Assembly: GCA_958510825.1 (NCBI GenBank)
Contig: OY294051.1
Location: 28,445,265-28,509,264 of the forward strand
From: Brachypterus glaber
Lineage: Eukaryota; Arthropoda; Insecta; Coleoptera; Kateretidae
Length of the DNA stretch: 64,000 nt
Reading direction: 5' to 3'
Below the pieces are notes generated by a model that was given only the letters and a program-made list of their open reading frames with translations, searched no databases and was not told the origin of the DNA. Position 1 is the stretch's first letter. Every line of letters starts with the position of its first letter. Below, piece after piece: positions 54,501-62,489 of the stretch. Position numbers and translations under genes: made by a program.

Positions 54501-56958
54501 TTTGAAAATGTCCGTCTGTCCGTCCGTCTGATGTCACGAATTATTCGATCAGCTCGAAATTTTCAGGAAAGGGGAAGATCTCTATTATTTTTGAAATAAT
54601 CCCCCCAAAAACACAAAAGTTAAAATATAATTTTCAAAAAAAAGTTATTTCGATTTTTTTTTTCGTTTCTCGTGAAAAGATTTTTTTGAAAAAAATATTC
54701 TTGTTGATTTTTTTTTATTTATTTTTTTTATTAATTTTTTTTATTTCGTTTTTGGAAAAAAGTTTTTTTTTCAAAATGATTTTTTTTTTGATTTTTTATT
54801 TTTTTTATCATTACATATCTTCACGGCTTGTTTAATAAGTATTGTATAGAATAAATAAATAAAACAAAACAAAACTTTAAAAAAATGTTTAGTCGCATTT
54901 TAAGTGTAAACAATCCTAGTAAAATAAATTTTATAATAAAAGTTATTAAACAAACTAGAATAGCTAGTAACTTAAAAACTGATTGTGAATAGAATATCCC
55001 CCCACATCCCCAATAACAATTTGAACACACCAACTGAGAAAAAAAAAACTCACGTCCAGAAACTTTAAATTTGGCATGCGCATGGAGTATCGCCTACAAC
55101 CCCAGGAAAAGGTCAAAATTTGAACTCCAATCCTCCAACTCCCCAATTGGGGAAAAAATACACAGGACCAAAATTTTTTTGTCAGTTGACGTGGATCAGA
55201 AATGGTTTTCTAGGTGTATATTTGGTCGCCGAACACGAATCCATCGTCCCTTTTGGCCCATCACGTCAGTGTTTTTTTTTTTAATAAAAAAAACCATTTT
55301 TCTTTTGAAAATTTTATTTCGCTCATATTTCTCCAAAATATTAATCTAAAGGTATTATATGCCTATATTTTTGGAACTTTACATTTGATATGTGCGTAGA
55401 TTATCCCCCCATGACGAAAAATCCGAAAATGAACCTTTGACCCCCGATTAGAAAAAACATCTTAAACACACTTCTAGAATAGCTAAAAACAAAAACTTGC
55501 ATTTGGTATGCGCATGGAGTCCGAAATTTGACCTCCAAACTCTGTTAGTTGGGGAAAAAATATTAAGCTCACTTCCAGAATAACTAGAAATTTGGTATGT
55601 GCATGGAGTATCCCCCCCCACATCCAGTGTCCCTACCCACATCCCCAGGAAAAGATAAAACTCCAACCCCCCAAATGGGGAAAAATTACCTAACACACTT
55701 CTAGAATACCTAGAAAGTCCAATTTGGTATGTATCCCCGACCCCAGGAAAAATATGAAACTTGACCCCCCCAAACTCCAATCCTTTCAAAAAAAAAAAAT
55801 ATATTAAAAATGAAAAAAAAAAAAACCTAAAAATTGAAAAAAAAAAATTTAAAACAAAACTGAAAAAAACTAAAAATGAATTATAAAATTGAAAAAAAAT
55901 CTAAAAACTGACCTTCTTAACCCTTTAATTGGGGAACATTTATTAAACAAGGTTAGTAAAGAGAGAACCATGTAAAGAACGGGCTTCACTTATTATAAAG
56001 TAGGGTTTGTTGTTAGCAGTATTTTATACTCACATTCCTGCAAACTAGCATTTCTATGCAATGGCACATTTCTTTGCATTTCAGGGTATAGAACCAAGGC
56101 AGATGCAGCACTCAACCCTTCATAAGCAGCTCCAAGCCATAGCCAATCATTAACTGATTTCAGAGTTTCAGCAGCCGTATTATAATAATTAAGACTTTCA
56201 GTCAATAATCCTGCTTGCAGGCATAAATCTGCTAAGTGCTTGGTCACTCTTCCACTACATCTCTTTTTATTATTTCTCGATTCCATATCAAGTCCTACAA
56301 AATCCTTTTTTTCAAAAGGGGCTAGAAGTAATGAGCATTTGTCCAACTTATCTTTTGACCTCTCTAATCTTTTCGATTCTAACACCCAAAATAAATTATG
56401 AATAAACTCATTTATTTGTGTTTCTAGATCACCACAAGGTCCACTTTCATCATAAAATAAAGCTCTAGTTTTAAAATTACTTGGAGTTGAAAATTTTTCT
56501 ATTAATGAGTCTTCTGTTTTTTTGGAATCATTTTCGCTAGCAGTGGAGGAATCATCACTAAGGGTTGGACTAGTTAATTCTTTTGTAGGTCCAAATAAAA
56601 TACATCTCGAATCAAATAAAGTAGTATTGTATTTAACTTTCAAACTTTCATGAACTCTACATAGTTCATTCAACTCTTGTTGGGAATCATATTTTCCCAA
56701 GGAAATCAACCCCAATAATCTCCTATGTGTTTGAAAATCGCCCCAATCATTATTTTCCACAGGATGCTCTTTTATACAGCGAATTATTATATTACGAACA
56801 AGTCCAGTGGAATCAGTTATTCTTACATGACTAATTTTTGCTATCCGGTCAAAGAATTTTGTGAATGATTTCGGCTTTAACTGCGATCCTACATGGCGAA
56901 CCAGTATTAAAACAGCAGCATGATCATGAGAATATTGTTCATAATCTGGATGAGACAT
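32113..56958 (-). CDS. TRAPPC9: Trafficking protein particle complex subunit 9, whole coding span (11 exons)
   Basis: Exons in transcript order: 56958-56034, 53126-52754, 51888-51621, 50785-50533, 50135-49905, 48296-48057, 47427-47194, 45780-45379, 37472-37275, 36417-36210, 32305-32113. All joins are GT-AG and keep frame; the total is 3525 nt, or 1174 residues plus stop, against 1148 in human. TRAPPC9 (yeast Trs120, fly brunelleschi) is a structural subunit of the TRAPPII complex, which activates Rab GTPases at the Golgi and is needed for membrane delivery in cytokinesis (known for the family). N-terminal helical repeats carry diagnostic stretches such as ENNDWGDFQTHRRLLGLISL, and the C-terminal half consists of Ig-like beta domains. 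The 7.9-kb intron 8 hosts the mariner-like element and LINE fragments. An in-frame ATG also lies at 57009, but the start at 56958 (MSHPDYEQ) matches the human MSVPDYMQ. Confidence 0.93.
33125..33200. repeat. CpG-rich palindrome in AT-rich intron
   Basis: ATTCCGCGCTCGCGGG and CCGCTCGCGCGGAAT face each other around CGTCATACTCGCCTTCCGGC / CTCGTATGAC, which is itself an inverted pair. It is a sharp GC and CpG peak inside TRAPPC9 intron 10. Confidence 0.5.
33700..34030. repeat. Degenerate tandem repeat, unit about 120 bp
   Basis: CTCTAGTTGGGAAAATTGGA, TACAGTTGGG, TTTTTCAGAGGTGAGG and ATTTTCTGTCAGGGGTAAAG recur three to four times. It lies in TRAPPC9 intron 10 and abuts a MITE fragment at 34081. 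Confidence 0.55.
34081..34255. mobile_element. Palindromic MITE fragments, copy 5
   Basis: The right arm of the 21051 family (34081-34212, ending GCGTTACGTAATACTTGAAC plus GTTCCC) is followed at once by a second partial arm (34214-34255, GTATGAAGTGTATGAATTTT). The left arm is missing. Confidence 0.6.
34650..35353. mobile_element. 704-bp foldback element
   Basis: The ends CACAGCGTGTCAAAAGTCC and GGATTTTTGACACACTCTG are inverted, with TA beside each. Arms of about 230 bp share GAACGGCTTAAGACATCAAC and TAAAATGATGTATCACACGA-type words and contain runs of C or G. The half copy at 2692 belongs to it. Confidence 0.65.
36210..36417 (-). CDS. TRAPPC9: TRAPPC9 exon 10
   Basis: Starts after TTTAATTTAG and ends in phase 2 before GTAAGT. 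Encodes DVFVNGASVKAQEDITCEAG and TVQFYQDYENGNQNYRLDTR, matching human [20 protein letters not shown] and [20 protein letters not shown]. Confidence 0.85.
36966..37238 (+). mobile_element. tRNA-derived SINE, copy 2
   Basis: The head GGCATGGCGTAGTGGTCTAG (A box) and GTGAGTTCAATTATCAC (B box) lead the same body as copy 1, ending GTACGAGGTTAAACAAACAA. The intact tail shows the empty site used by the TTAA element in copy 3. Confidence 0.8.
37275..37472 (-). CDS. TRAPPC9: TRAPPC9 exon 9
   Basis: Starts after TCTCTAG and ends in phase 1 before GTAAGA. Encodes ICSEHVAENTNLNWHLLATD and GTASLKGI, matching human [20 protein letters not shown]. It is 7.9 kb from exon 8. A SINE tail lies about 35 bp past its donor. 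Confidence 0.82.
37590..38690. mobile_element. 1.1-kb foldback with repeated GATCAGAGTCC words
   Basis: The outer ends CCATCTAAAAAAATTTCATT and AATTTTTTAGGTGG pair. Further in, GAAGGGGTCAGGGGAAAAAC near 37740 pairs with GTTTTTCCCCTGACCCCTTC near 38425. Variants of ACGATCAGAGTCC recur at about 37770, 37905 and 38180. In TRAPPC9 intron 8. Confidence 0.55.
38849..39330 (-). mobile_element. LINE reverse-transcriptase 3' fragment
   Basis: About 160 codons, open on the minus strand: EAHIRYGLIFYGG, IFGVQKRAIKLLSKLGPRDT, CRENFKENKILTVYAVYIQE, YNSLPNDIRKLPIKAFKYAI and a stop. This is the conserved C-terminal end of a Jockey-like non-LTR reverse transcriptase. A trinucleotide tail (38726-38762) follows, as expected at a LINE 3' end. 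5' truncated. Confidence 0.75.
39503..39913 (-). mobile_element. CR1-like LINE 3' fragment
   Basis: The minus strand encodes RRTRGDLIYTYRILHSDF, TRHGHSLKFSRENFYTTVRQ, YFLPNRVFSSWNSLTETIIS and SVNSFKNRYDD before a stop at 39650, the typical end of CR1-clade reverse transcriptases. A (TAA)n tail at 39505-39537 marks the 3' end. Confidence 0.7.
39925..40200. repeat. Inverted-repeat cluster
   Basis: CCTCTGTCAA and TTGTCAGAGGAAAAA recur in both orientations (39930, 40000, 40083, 40127) with GGTTGGCGAGCAAAG / GGTTGGCGAACGAAG. It looks like a small element duplicated or nested beside the LINE fragments. Confidence 0.45.
40236..40971 (+). mobile_element. LINE RNase H and C-terminal fragment
   Basis: One open frame reads FLDSLSAIQKL, IKLAWVPGHEGIPGNEFADI (RNase H motif), then a His/Cys region MRTGHCSTYAHLHRIKARDN with CECGAVGDLDHTILKC, and a stop. 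This is the 3' end of ORF2 of an I/Jockey-type LINE carrying RNase H. It ends with a 3' UTR and the (GATTG)n run at 41315-41350. 5' truncated; in TRAPPC9 intron 8 on the opposite strand. Confidence 0.8.
41315..41350 (+). repeat. (GATTG)n microsatellite at LINE 3' end
   Basis: About seven perfect GATTG units. Its position downstream of the RNase H fragment suggests it is that LINE's 3' tail. Confidence 0.7.
41457..42291. mobile_element. 835-bp TA-flanked foldback
   Basis: CAGTGCGTGCATTAAGTCTG and its complement form the ends, with TA on both sides. Arms of about 270 bp share TAGCAACCTACCCCTTG and TTGGAAAGCTTATTAAAT-type words. Non-coding; a Tc1/mariner-type MITE by target site. Confidence 0.75.
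42906..44040 (+). pseudogene. Mariner-like transposase, one stop codon
   Basis: A DNA transposase of the Tc1/mariner superfamily with a DUF4817-type helix-turn-helix head (FTSEEYCEMLILYGECGRSA, SIRFPNREHPSRNVILRLVQ). Catalytic acidic residues are visible in ILFTDESGF, WFQHDGCPVHF and SPDLTPMDFFLWG. Counting from the second Asp to the Asp of MDFF gives 41 residues between them, a DD41D pattern. Two interruptions: an in-frame TAA at 43275-43277, which looks like a single-base change from CAA, and a 55-bp segment 43527-43581 that begins GTAAGT and ends TTTTTAG and behaves as a true intron (frame and sequence continue across it, DAIVGPHEF). About 358 residues without the intron. Probably inactive because of the stop, but otherwise intact. 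Confidence 0.85.
44106..44330 (-). pseudogene. Inverted copy of the transposase 5' region
   Basis: The reverse complement of this stretch matches 43010-43222 of the transposase gene (shared AGATTGGTGCA, AACTGTTGATAAT, AAGAAGCTGTCATT, AGAAATCTTGATATGTCT) with many substitutions and small gaps. It lies after the transposase stop, inside the element and in opposite orientation. Confidence 0.75.
45185..45295. repeat. CpG-containing hairpin
   Basis: GAAAATTAACCTGC and GCAGGTTAATTTTC flank TTGGCTGACGCCTC. Further out, GATATTGCCC pairs with GGGCAATATC and GTAAA with TTTAC. Located left of TRAPPC9 exon 8. Confidence 0.5.
45379..45780 (-). CDS. TRAPPC9: TRAPPC9 exon 8
   Basis: Starts after TTTTTTCAG and ends in phase 1 before GTAAGT. 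Encodes LRLKYSGGAGLKAEYCRMCS, PSLQVTNWDVLPAETSEQFY and LVLDIANLTTQEMELRY, matching human [20 protein letters not shown]. The exon is GC-richer than the flanking introns. Confidence 0.88.
45900..46220. repeat. Degenerate direct repeat, unit about 125 bp
   Basis: AAAAGGTTAGAAAAAACTAC / AAAAGGTAAAAAATACAC and CTCCCAAAATGTAA / CCTCCAAAATGTAAC recur in order. In TRAPPC9 intron 7; no coding potential. Confidence 0.4.
47194..47427 (-). CDS. TRAPPC9: TRAPPC9 exon 7
   Basis: Starts after GTTTTCAG and ends in phase 1 before GTATGT. Encodes FNWDEKELIGQLPILPGDSA and VITLNLFAAANFL, matching human [20 protein letters not shown]. Its C-terminal Ser-rich stretch is less conserved. Confidence 0.85.
48057..48296 (-). 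CDS. TRAPPC9: TRAPPC9 exon 6
   Basis: Starts after GATTCTAG and ends in phase 1 before GTAAGG. Encodes YKIDIVPTLPLLEVTTSLPP and LTLFHGEGTQCTVTLKNAGQ, matching human [20 protein letters not shown] and LENIG. Confidence 0.88.
48780..49006 (+). mobile_element. tRNA-derived SINE, copy 3, interrupted
   Basis: Same head as copy 2 (GGCATAGCGTAGTGGCTAGC, GTGAATTCAATTCTCAC). The body lacks about 25 bp around the GGTGGTTCCC block. It breaks off at GTACGAGGTTAA, and its tail CAAACAAACATAC resumes at 49881 beyond the inserted TTAA element. Confidence 0.8.
49007..49878. mobile_element. 872-bp TTAA-flanked element inside the SINE
   Basis: The ends GGCCAGCTTACTCCAAA and TTTGGAGTAAGCTGGCC are perfect inverted repeats. 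TTAA lies at 49003-49006 and 49879-49882. Removing the element and one TTAA recreates the SINE tail GGTTAAACAAAC as seen intact in copy 2. TTAA duplication is characteristic of piggyBac-type transposition, but the ends do not start with the usual CC. The interior has a GC-rich coding-like stretch near 49085-49319. Confidence 0.8.
49905..50135 (-). CDS. TRAPPC9: TRAPPC9 exon 5
   Basis: Starts after TCTTTTAG, ends in phase 1 before GTAAGA. Encodes VCEVQLQLMNPLPFELKVSN and VVFESIPETVILPPE, the first Ig-like beta domain. Its donor lies about 8 bp from the CAAA tail of a SINE. Confidence 0.9.
50533..50785 (-). CDS. TRAPPC9: TRAPPC9 exon 4
   Basis: Starts after CCTTTTAG in phase 0 and ends in phase 1 before GTAAGG. 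Encodes CEGSPVPLVLDSGLVVPPAN, LTDIPYCMSF and TGPFIYTPLHF, matching the human [20 protein letters not shown] to KSPFIYSPI segment. Confidence 0.88.
51621..51888 (-). CDS. TRAPPC9: TRAPPC9 exon 3
   Basis: Starts after TTCTTCAG and ends GCG before GTAAGA. Encodes YALMLQSLPGHCLNLDPVEM, GWPALQIQLLQELVVAARRT and RHMTFLLQTMSPYL, matching human RHLSFLLQTMLDFL. Confidence 0.9.
51976..52552. mobile_element. 577-bp TA-flanked foldback
   Basis: CTGGTCGACAAAAAAAATAT at the left pairs with the right end TTTTTTTTGTCGACCAG, beside TA on each side. Arms of over 200 bp share TTGTTGCCATCA, CAGCCCTAAACAATT and TCTCAATATTGTCTGA. In TRAPPC9 intron 2. Confidence 0.7.
52754..53126 (-). CDS. TRAPPC9: TRAPPC9 exon 2
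   Basis: Starts after AAATTAAG and ends in phase 2 before GTAAGA. Encodes EDISKRYREAIIHYSKYQNA, ASFLQNVVYINLTLSEQEKI and DLYAQIGFNRKAAFCLRLAA, the TPR-like helical part matching human [20 protein letters not shown]. Confidence 0.9.
53480..53920. repeat. Weak inverted repeat
   Basis: TTATTCGGTAAGGCGGCGC near 53515 pairs with GCGCCGCCTTATCGAATTAA near 53895, with patchy pairing inside. In TRAPPC9 intron 1. Confidence 0.4.
54500..54820. other. Low-complexity T-rich stretch with GTCC repeats
   Basis: GTCCGTCTGTCCGTCCGTCT at 54511 and the following TCACGAATTATTCGATCAGC is a repeat-family end often seen beside insect transposons. After it the sequence is T-rich and uninformative. Confidence 0.35.
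54960..55790. repeat. Degenerate tandem array, unit about 120 bp
   Basis: TTTGGTATGCGCATGGAGT, CCCCCACATCCCCAGGAAAA, AACTCCAACC and AATTGGGGAAAAA recur at least five times with decay. In TRAPPC9 intron 1; the ORFs across it are artefacts. Confidence 0.55.
56034..56958 (-). CDS. TRAPPC9: TRAPPC9 exon 1
   Basis: Encodes the N-terminal Trs120 domain. Landmarks: NNDWGDFQTHRRLLGLISLG, FIHNLFWVLESKRLERSKDK, LLAPFEKKDFVGLDMESRNN, KKRCSGRVTKHLADLCLQAG and SVNDWLWLGAAYEGLSAASA, all close to human. A Ser-rich insertion (LTSPTLSDDSSTASENDSKK) replaces a less conserved human stretch. It ends in phase 1 before GTGAGT. Confidence 0.92.
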
Positions 56959-57729
56959 CCTAGGCTCGCTTGTGGTACTCGATAAAATATAACTTACGGA
57001 TGAACGCATTTGGAAAGGTAAATTAAAGGATTTCTAGCAGGAACTACAGCCATTTGCCACCCTAACATGTTATTTAATACCTTAAAAACTACACCTCAAA
57101 GTTTTTTTCAGGAAAAACAACATAAACTCGTCATAATTTGACAGATGTCAATTTGACAGAGTAAGAAGAACGTTCCGGTAAGTGTAAGATTCCGAATTAT
57201 TAAATTGTAATATTAAACTCAGTTACCTGAAAATTAAACAAAAAAATAAAAAAGGATTTTTATAGGAGTCATTTAAAATCTAATATTGGCTGTATTTGAT
57301 TTTTAAATTAAAAAATAATGAAAAAGACTGAACGTACTTTTTCCAAAAATCCCTAAACATCTGATTTGTATCAATGTTGCCAAACCAAAATATTATTTGT
57401 AAATTTGGAAACGCTGATTCATTTAAGCTTTTTTGCGTTTCGTTAAGATAAAATTATTGTAAATGCATAAGATTTCAGATTAAATATAAAATTGTTGTCA
57501 AGGTTTTATCTTTTTAACGTTCGGTATTGTTAAATTTTGTGCAGAAAGTTTTTCCTGTTGGTGGCAGTGGTACAGCTGTAGTAGGCTTTAAAACAATCGA
57601 CAGCTCGCAGGAAAGTGACGTTTTGTTTATTAATTATTTGGCAGTTAATTTGTAATTCATGATAAAATCATATTATTATGAGATAAGAACAGATTTCTTT
57701 AGACTTTAGTTTATATTAAGAATAAAATA
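56959..57729. promoter_or_regulatory. Probable shared promoter of TRAPPC9 and FAF2
   Basis: The start codons of TRAPPC9 (minus) and FAF2 (plus) face away from each other across 771 bp free of recognisable repeats. Such divergent spacing suggests a bidirectional promoter. I see no confident TATA or initiator element, so the call rests on gene layout. Confidence 0.4.
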
Positions 57730-57786
57730 ATGGATTATTTAGGAAATAATGGAGCTCTCGGGCTTACAAGTGAACAAACAGAAAAG
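57730..57786 (+). CDS. FAF2: FAF2 exon 1
   Basis: Nineteen codons from ATG (MDYLGNNGALGLTSEQTEK), phase 0, before GTAAGA. The ending TSEQTEK matches human LTQEQTEK, which fixes the start and the join. Confidence 0.88.
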
Positions 57787-60700
57787 GTAAGAAACATATT
57801 TTCCAAAAGAAACGTTCTTTATGACGGCTATATATTTTTTGCAATAAGATTTTAACGGAACATACGAATTCGAAATTATAATCTTATTTGCAAAAGTTTT
57901 ATATAAATAAAATTATCAATTCCTTTGTTTCACCACAAAATTATTCCATAAATTATTTTTTATGATTTGTTTACTATGTATTTAAGAATATGGGGCAAAC
58001 TCTTATACATTTCTTTTGTTCAGGGTCCTATTTTAAAGCATTGCGAAATTTTTAAAGTAATTCAGTTTGACTTATTTCAATGGTCATGGATTGCAGGAAA
58101 CTAGCTGTAGGATTGATTACCGTAGATCACCATCACAATTTTTTTTTAGGAAATGACCACAGCTGTGGTCATTTTATGTGTTGTTTCTATATCTGTGCAC
58201 AGATATAGAAACAACACTGTTAAAAAGAATCCTGCTTTTCACTATTTTTGAAAACTTTAGTTTTACTCATTTCTCCGGTCATGCATTGCAGGAAACAGTA
58301 GCTGCAGAATGATTATCACAGGTCACCTGCCACTGTTGTTTCTTTTATAAAATGACCAAAATAATAAATAAAAAAGGATCCTAATAATATAGGTAATAAT
58401 ATGGTAAGTTTGTACTTTTGGTGTGACAAAATATATAAAAATATAGGGTAGGGGTCTTTACATCGCAGTCCATTACCGCACCACCGTTACCGCGCATGGA
58501 CTTTGCCGCGCATGGACTTTACCGCGCATAAACTTTACCGTGAAAGCCATTACCGCGCATAATTATTTTAATTTTTTTTGTAGAAAAAAAGATTAAAAGA
58601 TTAAATTAAAAAAAAAATAAATATTTTGCAGAAAACAATCAAACAGTTCTAACTGATATAGCTGCTGGGTCAGGGTTGTGGCCATTACTAGTTTCCTTTA
58701 AAACATTTCCGTCTGAAGTATGCAAACAACCCTTGCAACAAAGCACGTCGTAATTTATGCACTCACCATTTTTTTTTATTTTTAACAGTCTTTTCTTTCC
58801 TGTATATGAAATGTTTATATAGAGTGAGGTCTTTGTCCCTAGCACTTTTATGACGATTCGTACTAAACTGATTATTACGCAGCGATTTATACAAATCAGT
58901 CACACAATTGTGACTTTAGTTCTTTATTTTTTCTTAAAGGCAATATTAATCCAAAATACTTTTATAGACTTTCTATGTATGTACTTAAACAAATATGCAA
59001 ATTTAATTCAGTATAATACAGCTCTCCTAAAACTCTAAGGAAACAAAAACTCAGGCAAAAATTAAAAAAAATGGTTTATTTTTAATTATTATTTTTTCTT
59101 CTTCTTAGACATAGCAAATATAAAAAAAAACATAATTAAATCGAAAAATTATCATTAGTTTAGTCTCGGGAGGGTAAGGGTTAAAACCTAAAACAAAACA
59201 AAAAATTAAAAAAATGGAAAAAAATAAAAAACAAATTCAGAAAATCATTTCAAAATTTTTTTTTAAAGTTAATTTTTTCAAAAAACGAAGAAAAATAAAA
59301 AATAATAAAAAATCTACAACTACAACTTCACTTAAGATTATCAAATGTGTATGTGTATTTAGTAAGTCTGGCACTTGACGAGTAGTAAAATTTGAAATTT
59401 TGGGACTCTGGGAGCAATTTTGGTCACAGACCGGGGTATCAAAAAAAATTCTCCAGTCCCGGGAATTCCCCGGTTCCGGAATACGGGACTGCATGCATGC
59501 CCTAATTATTTAATAATATAATAATAATATTATACCCAAGTATATTTAATCTGTTTTTTTTAGGTCTTACAATTTCAAGACCTCACTGGAATAGAAGATA
59601 TGACAATATGCCGAGACGTATTGGAGCGACACCAGTGGAATGTAGAAGTAGCGGTCCAGGAACAGCTCAATTTTCAAGAGGGCCGGCCCTCGATCTACGC
59701 GACAGAATCCCGCCCACCGGCCGTCATTAGTAACCACATTGGCCAACACATTTACTATACACCACCTACGGATGGGTCCGGGTCTGGACTGAGGGGCTTT
59801 CTTAAAACCATAGTCGGACTATTATGGAATGTTTGTTACAGTACCGTTTTCACATTACTGCAGATTAGCAGGAGAATGTTAGGTTAGTAATATGTACTAA
59901 AAAGTAAGGACACTATGGTCTGTTTCATCAATCAAGAGGGTAAATTAAAAATCGCACAATGAATATTTTCAAAACAGATTCAAATATTGGATGTGCGAAT
60001 ATACTGCGTAGTTTATTTTATAAAACATAACTATATTCTATACACAAACATACTATTCAAACCTGTTGTAAATATATTTACTGTGCTATTTTTAATTTAC
60101 TCTCTTGCTTCATGAAACAGACCATAGATGGTGGTGCTGCACTGGAAAATGAACTATATCTCCTGATCTAGTGTCCTTAATTGAAAGTGGTAATTCACAC
60201 ACTGCTTCCTAACTTCTTACCGCATGCAAGTCTCTTAGCGTTTTTTTTTTGTATGAACACAGTACTTACTTGACTTATGTACTTTTAGGATTGGAAAACC
60301 GATCTCGGATTGAACCTGTCGAGGAGGTCCTTGAATTTATCAAGACCTACAATGAGAAGTTCTCGCCAGAACACCCCGTGTTCTACCAGGGCACATTCTC
60401 CCAGGTTAGTCAAAATTAATATTGAAAAATAATTCATTCAATTCTATAACACAAGATAATACACCATACTAGGAGAAAAATTAATTTGCAAATTCTGTCA
60501 ATTGCTTTTTATAGTATTTTGCTTTCCCATTTTGAAAATTTTCAAAATTTTGGGAAAGCATTGTCTTTGTGCAAAAATGTTCAAAATGTTTTTTTTGCGT
60601 ATTTTTGCGTTTTATGACGATATAAATCAATTTCGAGCAAAAAAAATTATCGGTCGGTCGTTCTGTTCGGGATATTTTGTAAGCAAGACAACTTATGAAC

Positions 60701-61758
60701 GCTTTAAGCTAGATACATGAAATTTGGCATATAGGTATGTTACCAAAAATTCTCGATCGGGATTGTTTTTGGTGAACATTGGTGTGCGGCTAGGGAGGCA
60801 AGGGGGAAAAATACATTTTTTTACAAAAAATTGAAAATTGCTATATAGGGGTTTTTAAGGTTGCTGAAATTAAATTTGATAATAAAACTTTTCTAACTCC
60901 ACCCCGCGAGGGTGAGGGGTAAATATTTTCAATATTTTCGTCAAAATTGGAGGTTTTTGGGGTCGACGAATCTGAATCTGATTTTTCAAATTTCACCCCT
61001 TGAGGGGCGGGGGTAGTTTTTGGGAAAATTTGTATATTGGGGATTTTGAGGTTGCTGAAAATGAATCTGATAATAAAAAAATTCTAACTCCACCCCCTGA
61101 GGGGGTGGGGGTAGTTTTCGTGAAATTTTGTATATTGGGGTTTTTGAGGTTGCTGAAAGTGAATCTGATAATTTCACGCGCGTAGGTGAAAAATGGAAAA
61201 GCTCTTTTACTGGGCAGTGTATTTAACTCTGATTCCAAGTATGTTAAAAAAAATCTTTATCTGTTCTAAAAACAATGTTAAACATTGCAAATAATTTATT
61301 GTGGTATTTTTTAAGTGCTCATAGAATACATTAAAGCTTATGAAAAACTTTGGCATGCAGAGACCAGTTATCTAGTAAAACCACCTGCCAGTAGTGTCAT
61401 CTCGTAAAATGTTCGGTAACTTTTAAATATGGCCGCTATTGAAGTCGTAAATTGCAGTATCGCGGACATAATTATTGTCTTTGCCTGATTTGTTTTTCCT
61501 GTCTAGGTGCTCAACGACGCCAAGCGCGAACTCCGCTTTCTGCTTGTCTATTTGCACGATTCGGACGCGGCAGACACCGAGATCTTCTGTCGCAACACCC
61601 TGGCCAACCAGGATCTGATCAGATACATCAACAACAATTTCCTGTTTTGGGGCTGTTCCGCCCAATCAGAAGAGGGCAGAAAGACCCTGAACGCGGTCAA
61701 ATCGTCCTATTTTCCGTTCCTCAGCATTTTGGTTTTGAGGGAGAACCGCATGACGGTG
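57730..61758 (+). CDS. FAF2: FAS-associated factor 2 (UBXD8), exons 1-4 of a longer gene
   Basis: Exons: 57730-57786, 59564-59882, 60289-60404, 61507-61758, all GT-AG and in frame, giving 248 residues of a protein of about 445. FAF2 is an ER and lipid-droplet adaptor that recruits the p97/VCP ATPase in ER-associated degradation (known for the family). Visible parts: UBA domain (about residues 12-55, TEKVLQFQDLTGIEDMTICR), membrane hairpin (about 90-125, LKTIVGLLWNVCYSTVFTLL), HPVFYQGTFSQ, and the thioredoxin-like UAS domain (LNDAKRELRFLLVYLHDSDA, FCRNTLANQ, FPFLSILVLRENRMTVV). The human order is followed exactly. The coiled coil and UBX domain lie beyond the window. Confidence 0.93.
58450..58555. 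repeat. Short minisatellite, unit about 19 bp
   Basis: Copies of TTACCGCGCATGGACTT, four to five with decay, in FAF2 intron 1. It is CpG-rich compared with its surroundings. Confidence 0.6.
59564..59882 (+). CDS. FAF2: FAF2 exon 2
   Basis: After TTTTTTTAG; ends in phase 1 before GTTAGT. Encodes the rest of the UBA domain (VLQFQDLTGIEDM, LERHQWNVEVAVQEQLNFQE) and the membrane hairpin. Confidence 0.92.
60289..60404 (+). CDS. FAF2: FAF2 exon 3
   Basis: After TACTTTTAG; ends CAG before GTTAGT in phase 0. Encodes ENRSRIEPVEEVLEFIKTYN and HPVFYQGTFSQ, the start of the UAS domain. Confidence 0.92.
60840..61175. repeat. Tandem repeat, unit about 110 bp, three to four copies
   Basis: TTTTTGAGGTTGCTGAAAAT, GAATCTGATAATAA, AACTCCACCCCCTGAGGGGG and GGGGGTAGTTTT recur in order. 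In FAF2 intron 3; the ORFs on both strands are repeat translations. Confidence 0.65.
61507..61758 (+). CDS. FAF2: FAF2 exon 4
   Basis: After CTGTCTAG; ends GTG before GTAAGT in phase 0. Encodes the thioredoxin-like core: AKRELRFLLVYLHDSDAADT, NNNFLFWGCSAQSEEGRK and SSYFPFLSILVLRENRMTVV. This exon is clearly GC-richer than the introns. The next exon is not in the window. Confidence 0.92.
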
Positions 61759-62204
61759 GTAAGTTAATTAATACTGCTGCCAACAAAACAGTATTTCCCT
61801 TATTACACTAGGCAATACGGTTTCTTGTCATGATTGGAGTCACATGTTTTTTTAACTAATTTTGGGTCGCTGAGACCAAATCTGGCCTCAGAATATTTCT
61901 ATTACCTGAAGTTTATGAGAAAAATGGGATAAAAGTGGTAAAAATTCATTATTTTAGCCCTCTTTTATTCTAAAATCATGGGGGATAACAATATTCTGAG
62001 GACAATTCAGCGACTCAATATTAGTTAAAAATTACCCAACTTAGAAAACGGAAACTTTAAATTCATAGGTAGAATAAATGGGGATACTAGAGAAAAAAAA
62101 CTAAGTAGGGGTGGAGGGTAAGGAGAGGGGTGCATAAGGGGACAAGCTTAGCACCACATACTCATACTAAAAACGTCAATAATCATCTCGAATGAACTAA
62201 ATAG

Positions 62205-62310
62205 TATATTATGATCCAAGGACGAGAAATAATGTTTCTCGGTCGCATGCGGAGATTGTGAACAGCGTAAGACCGAGAACTATTTCTCGTCCGTGTAGCA
62301 TACGCTATTT
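62205..62310. repeat. Small inverted repeat
   Basis: GGACGAGAAATAATGTTTCTCGGTC (in part) and GACCGAGAACTATTTCTCGTCC (in part) face each other around CGCATGCGGAGATTGTGAAC. In FAF2 intron 4. Confidence 0.5.
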
Positions 62311-62489
62311 TTTATTTGCTTGTAAACATATTTTTAACAAAAAAAACTAAAAATAATAAGTAAAATTAGTTTTAATTTGGTTATGTCAGTTATCTGACAA
62401 TTTTCCATAAGGGGCCGCAAAAGTACTTTGGTGGGCTGCAGCCCGCTAAAATAAAACAAAAGAAAAACCTTTTTTAGATTTTAAGCTTT

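Noticed and set aside
56960..56997. GTAAGT...CCTAG segment just upstream of the TRAPPC9 start, looking like a tiny intron
   Set aside because: At 38 bp it is too short for a usual insect intron and the unspliced frame is open; the downstream ATG at 56958 fits the family start.
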